DNA from: an uncultured Actinomycetes bacterium
GTDB taxonomy: Bacteria > Actinomycetota > Acidimicrobiia > Acidimicrobiales > Microtrichaceae
DNA: 64,000 bases
Direction of reading: 5' to 3'
NCBI GenBank assembly: GCA_903925745.1
Contig: CAIYGQ010000174.1
Location: forward strand, 1 to 64,000
Part shown: positions 62,376-64,000 of the stretch, piece by piece
How positions within the stretch are numbered: position 1 is the stretch's first letter
How the letters are laid out: each line of letters starts with the position of its first letter
Notes under the pieces: generated by a model
Seen by the model: the letters and a program-made list of their open reading frames with translations, nothing else
Databases searched by the model: none
Told to the model about the DNA's origin: nothing
Position numbers and translations under genes: made by a program

Positions 62376-62724
62376 GCGCGGCTCGGTGGGCGTGGCCGCG
62401 CTCGTCGTGGGCGTGGCGCTCTGCGCCGCGTTCGGAGCGGCTCTCGCCGCGGCCGGAGGACCGCTCCGCTCCGCGGCCCGAATGGAGTCGGTCGCCGACC
62501 TGGTGGCCACGGCCGCCGTCGCCGGAGGGCCCGACGGGGCGGACCGCGTGGCCCGACGCAACGGTGTGCGCCTGGTGGACCTCAGGACCGAGGCCGGAGG
62601 TCTCGTCACGGTGGTCGTCGACTCGGGTTCCCGCTCAGCGTCCGCGTCGGCCCGGCCCGCGTGGCCGCCGCCCGAGCCCGGGTCGCGTGCCGGGGCCGGG
62701 GGTTCACTAGGCTCGACCGGGTGA
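62350..62724 (+). CDS. TadE/pilin-like small membrane protein
   Basis: 124 residues from ATG 62350, overlapping the gyrA end by 26 bp; GTGs at 62353 and 62356 are alternative starts. A basic N-terminus ([11 protein letters not shown]), one hydrophobic helix ([23 protein letters not shown]), then [48 protein letters not shown], a layout resembling actinobacterial TadE-like proteins of tad pilus loci (ADLAA..A, A..V...NGA.L). No other tad genes are near. The stop overlaps the next start (GTGA). Confidence 0.7.
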   Translation: MVVTARRSERGSVGVAALVVGVALCAAFGAALAAAGGPLRSAARMESVADLVATAAVAGGPDGADRVARRNGVRLVDLRTEAGGLVTVVVDSGSRSASASARPAWPPPEPGSRAGAGGSLGSTG

Positions 62725-63491
62725 GCCCCTCCTCGACCCCCGGGTCCTCCCCTGATCCGTCCCGTTCATCCGGGCCGACGGGTGGTCGAACCGGACCCCC
62801 GCCCTCGGGGTCCTCCTCGGTCGGATCGTCGGGGACGACGCCGAGGTCGGCTCCCAAGGCCTCGCCGAAACCCGATTCGACGGCCGCCCCGAAGTCGGCA
62901 CCGAAGTCGGCACCGGCCGATGCCCCCGGCTTCGGCGAACGTGGTCGATCCGGCACGGCCCCGGCCGGATCGTCGCCGACGACGCGTCAGGCGCCGGCGC
63001 GATCGTCCGGGTCGACGACGGCGGCGCCCACGCCCCGGCCCGCGGTCACACCGACGCCGGCGGCGGCCACTCCCGTGGAGACCGTGGACGCCCGTCGGGT
63101 GATGGGGTACCGCCGCCAGCGCTTCGAGGCCCGCAAGGTCCGGCGCCTGGTGCGCCACATCGACCCGTGGTCGGCCCTCAAGCTGGCCGTGCTGATCGCC
63201 CTGTCGTTGTGGCTCATCACGATGATCGCGTCGGTCATCCTGTGGACCGTGGCCCGCAACGCCGGCACGGTGGCGAGCGTCGAGGAGTTCGTGAACTCCA
63301 CGTTCTCGTTGCAGGACTGGAAGCTCGACGGCGAGTTCCTGTTCCGGCAGTTCTCGTTGGTGAGCCTGCTCGGGTACCTGGGCGTCGCCGGAGCGATCGT
63401 CGTCTCGACGCTCGTGTTCAACCTGATCAGCGACATCATCGGCGGCGTCTGGATCTCGGTGATCGAGGAGGAGACCGCCCGACCGATGTGA
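62721..63491 (+). CDS. DUF3566 family membrane protein
   Basis: 256 residues from GTG 62721. A disordered N-terminal ~135 residues rich in Pro/Ser/Ala/Thr, with the repeat PKSAPKSAP, then the DUF3566 domain: RRLVRHIDPWSALKLAVLIALSLWLITMIASVILWTVARNAG, VEEFVNSTF and LLGYLGVAGAIVVSTLVFNLISDIIGGV, i.e. two transmembrane helices. It matches mycobacterial Rv0007 after gyrA (recalled), a position linked to cell-division proteins. tRNA-Ile follows. Confidence 0.9.
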   Translation: MSPSSTPGSSPDPSRSSGPTGGRTGPPPSGSSSVGSSGTTPRSAPKASPKPDSTAAPKSAPKSAPADAPGFGERGRSGTAPAGSSPTTRQAPARSSGSTTAAPTPRPAVTPTPAAATPVETVDARRVMGYRRQRFEARKVRRLVRHIDPWSALKLAVLIALSLWLITMIASVILWTVARNAGTVASVEEFVNSTFSLQDWKLDGEFLFRQFSLVSLLGYLGVAGAIVVSTLVFNLISDIIGGVWISVIEEETARPM

Positions 63492-63538
63492 GCGGGCGGT
63501 CCGGGCGGGCACCCGGCCGCTTTCGGCCCACGATGGAT

Positions 63539-63559
63539 GGTCGGTTACGCTGACCGACC
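63539..63559. promoter_or_regulatory. Inverted repeat upstream of tRNA-Ile
   Basis: GGTCGGT-tacgctg-ACCGACC, a perfect 7-bp stem with a 7-nt loop, between the DUF3566 stop and the tRNA. It could terminate the gyrase transcript; the loop TACGCT also resembles a -10 box 18-19 bp before the mature tRNA. Confidence 0.4.
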
Positions 63560-63577
63560 GTCGCCGGGCGACGATCC

Positions 63578-63651
<74 letters not shown>

Positions 63652-63710
63652 CGGAACCACCGGCCCACTCCGGGGCCGTGTCCGGCCAGAACCGCCGGGG
63701 AGGCGTTGCG

Positions 63711-63848
63711 GTGCGCGGAGTCCGACGAGCGATCCTGGCCGTGTGCTTCGGCGTCGCCGGCGCCATCCTCGTCCGCCTGGCCGGGGCCTCACCGACTGCG
63801 CCGGAGCAGGGCGGCTGGCGGGAGCTGCGCGGCGAGGAACTCCGGTGA
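63711..63848 (+). CDS. Small membrane protein (45 aa), plus-strand frame absent from ORF track
   Basis: GTG 63711 to TGA 63848 encodes VRGVRRAILAVCFGVAGAIL and onward, a basic start and one hydrophobic helix, then a hydrophilic tail ending GEELR. GGGGAGG lies 7 nt before the GTG; a GTG at 63678 is an in-frame alternative. The stop overlaps the next gene start as GTGA. No family is recognised; coupling and the ribosome-binding site are the support. Confidence 0.55.
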   Translation: MRGVRRAILAVCFGVAGAILVRLAGASPTAPEQGGWRELRGEELR

Positions 63849-64000
63849 CGCCCGGCTCGACCGGGGCTCCCGCCGCCGTCGTCGTCGGCGCCGGCACGGT
63901 CGGCGTCAGGTGCGCGCGCGAGCTGCTCGGATCCGGCCCGGACGGCCGCCCGAGCGTCGGCGCGCTCACCGTGGTCACCCGGCGGACCGATCGGCGGGGC
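63845..64000 (+). CDS. Rossmann-fold protein, N-terminal fragment (runs off right edge)
   Basis: GTG 63845 overlaps the previous stop (GTGA) and the frame stays open for 52 codons to the window end. The N-terminus shows a nucleotide-binding motif AAVVVGAGTVGVRCARELLG (GxGxxG) and then SVGALTVVTRRTD, suggesting an NAD(P)- or FAD-binding oxidoreductase. The family cannot be settled from this fragment. Confidence 0.6.
   Translation, partial: MTPGSTGAPAAVVVGAGTVGVRCARELLGSGPDGRPSVGALTVVTRRTDRRG

Noticed and set aside
60348-62609. 753-aa minus-strand ORF
   Set aside because: Antisense shadow of gyrA with no recognisable motif.

Overview
The window is a GC-rich (about 70% by eye) chromosomal segment carrying a bacterial replication-origin neighbourhood: rpmH-rnpA-yidD-yidC-jag-rsmG-parS-parA-parB to the left of dnaA, and dnaN-recF-DciA-like-gyrB-gyrA-DUF3566-tRNA-Ile to its right. 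A WhiB regulator, a paired ArsA-like ATPase module, a CwlM-like protein, a DUF6049-like protein and DUF5318 next to a bifunctional penicillin-binding protein all point to Actinomycetota. Two features suggest a deep lineage such as Acidimicrobiia rather than a Mycobacterium or Streptomyces relative: there is no MurJ gene between the DUF6049-like gene and trxB, and several proteins are unfamiliar. That class-level placement is an inference. There is no CRISPR array, insertion sequence or prophage.

Layout. 1-10 kb: NAD synthetase, a lipoprotein, a nitrogen-assimilation module (type II glutamine synthetase diverging from type I glutamine synthetase followed by a GlnR-like orphan regulator), RidA, and an unusual 2Fe-2S/molybdenum-hydroxylase fusion. 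9.7-12 kb: iron-sulfur genes (ErpA, a SufR-like regulator, Mrp). 12-18.2 kb: Nudix, FxsA, WhiB, NfeD, two ArsA-like ATPases, a receiver protein and tRNA-Pro. 18.3-28 kb: mixed metabolism (CAP-domain lipoprotein, MazG-like, asd, hemW, lysC, cyclophilin, peptidase S51-like, 3-hydroxyacyl-CoA dehydrogenase, aat, LPG-synthase-like membrane protein, VOC). 28-32.4 kb: dnaB (interrupted by an intein), rplI, rpsR, ssb, rpsF, transcribed leftward. 32.7-38 kb: panB, a PonA1-like PBP, DUF5318, methyltransferase, UspA.

37.9-49 kb follows the mycobacterial pcnA-to-parA gene order as remembered: CCA-adding enzyme, GNAT, DUF6049-like, membrane kinase, trxB, trxA, CwlM-like, parB, parA. 49-64 kb is the origin core. 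Replication initiation (DnaA, DnaN, DciA-like helicase loader, DnaB, SSB, gyrase) and segregation (ParA/ParB with three parS copies) are therefore all encoded within about 34 kb.

Most noteworthy: the kinase that stands where the MurJ-pseudokinase fusion normally lies; the CwlM-like gene whose only suitable start is an ATC; three parS sites nested in perfect palindromes of 30, 18 and 36 bp; tandem TTGTCCACA boxes in front of gyrB; the DnaB intein with an apparently decayed endonuclease; four GTGAAC copies between the two glutamine synthetases; and several short genes absent from the ORF track (rpmH, a 52-aa membrane protein beside ridA, a 45-aa membrane protein near the right edge).
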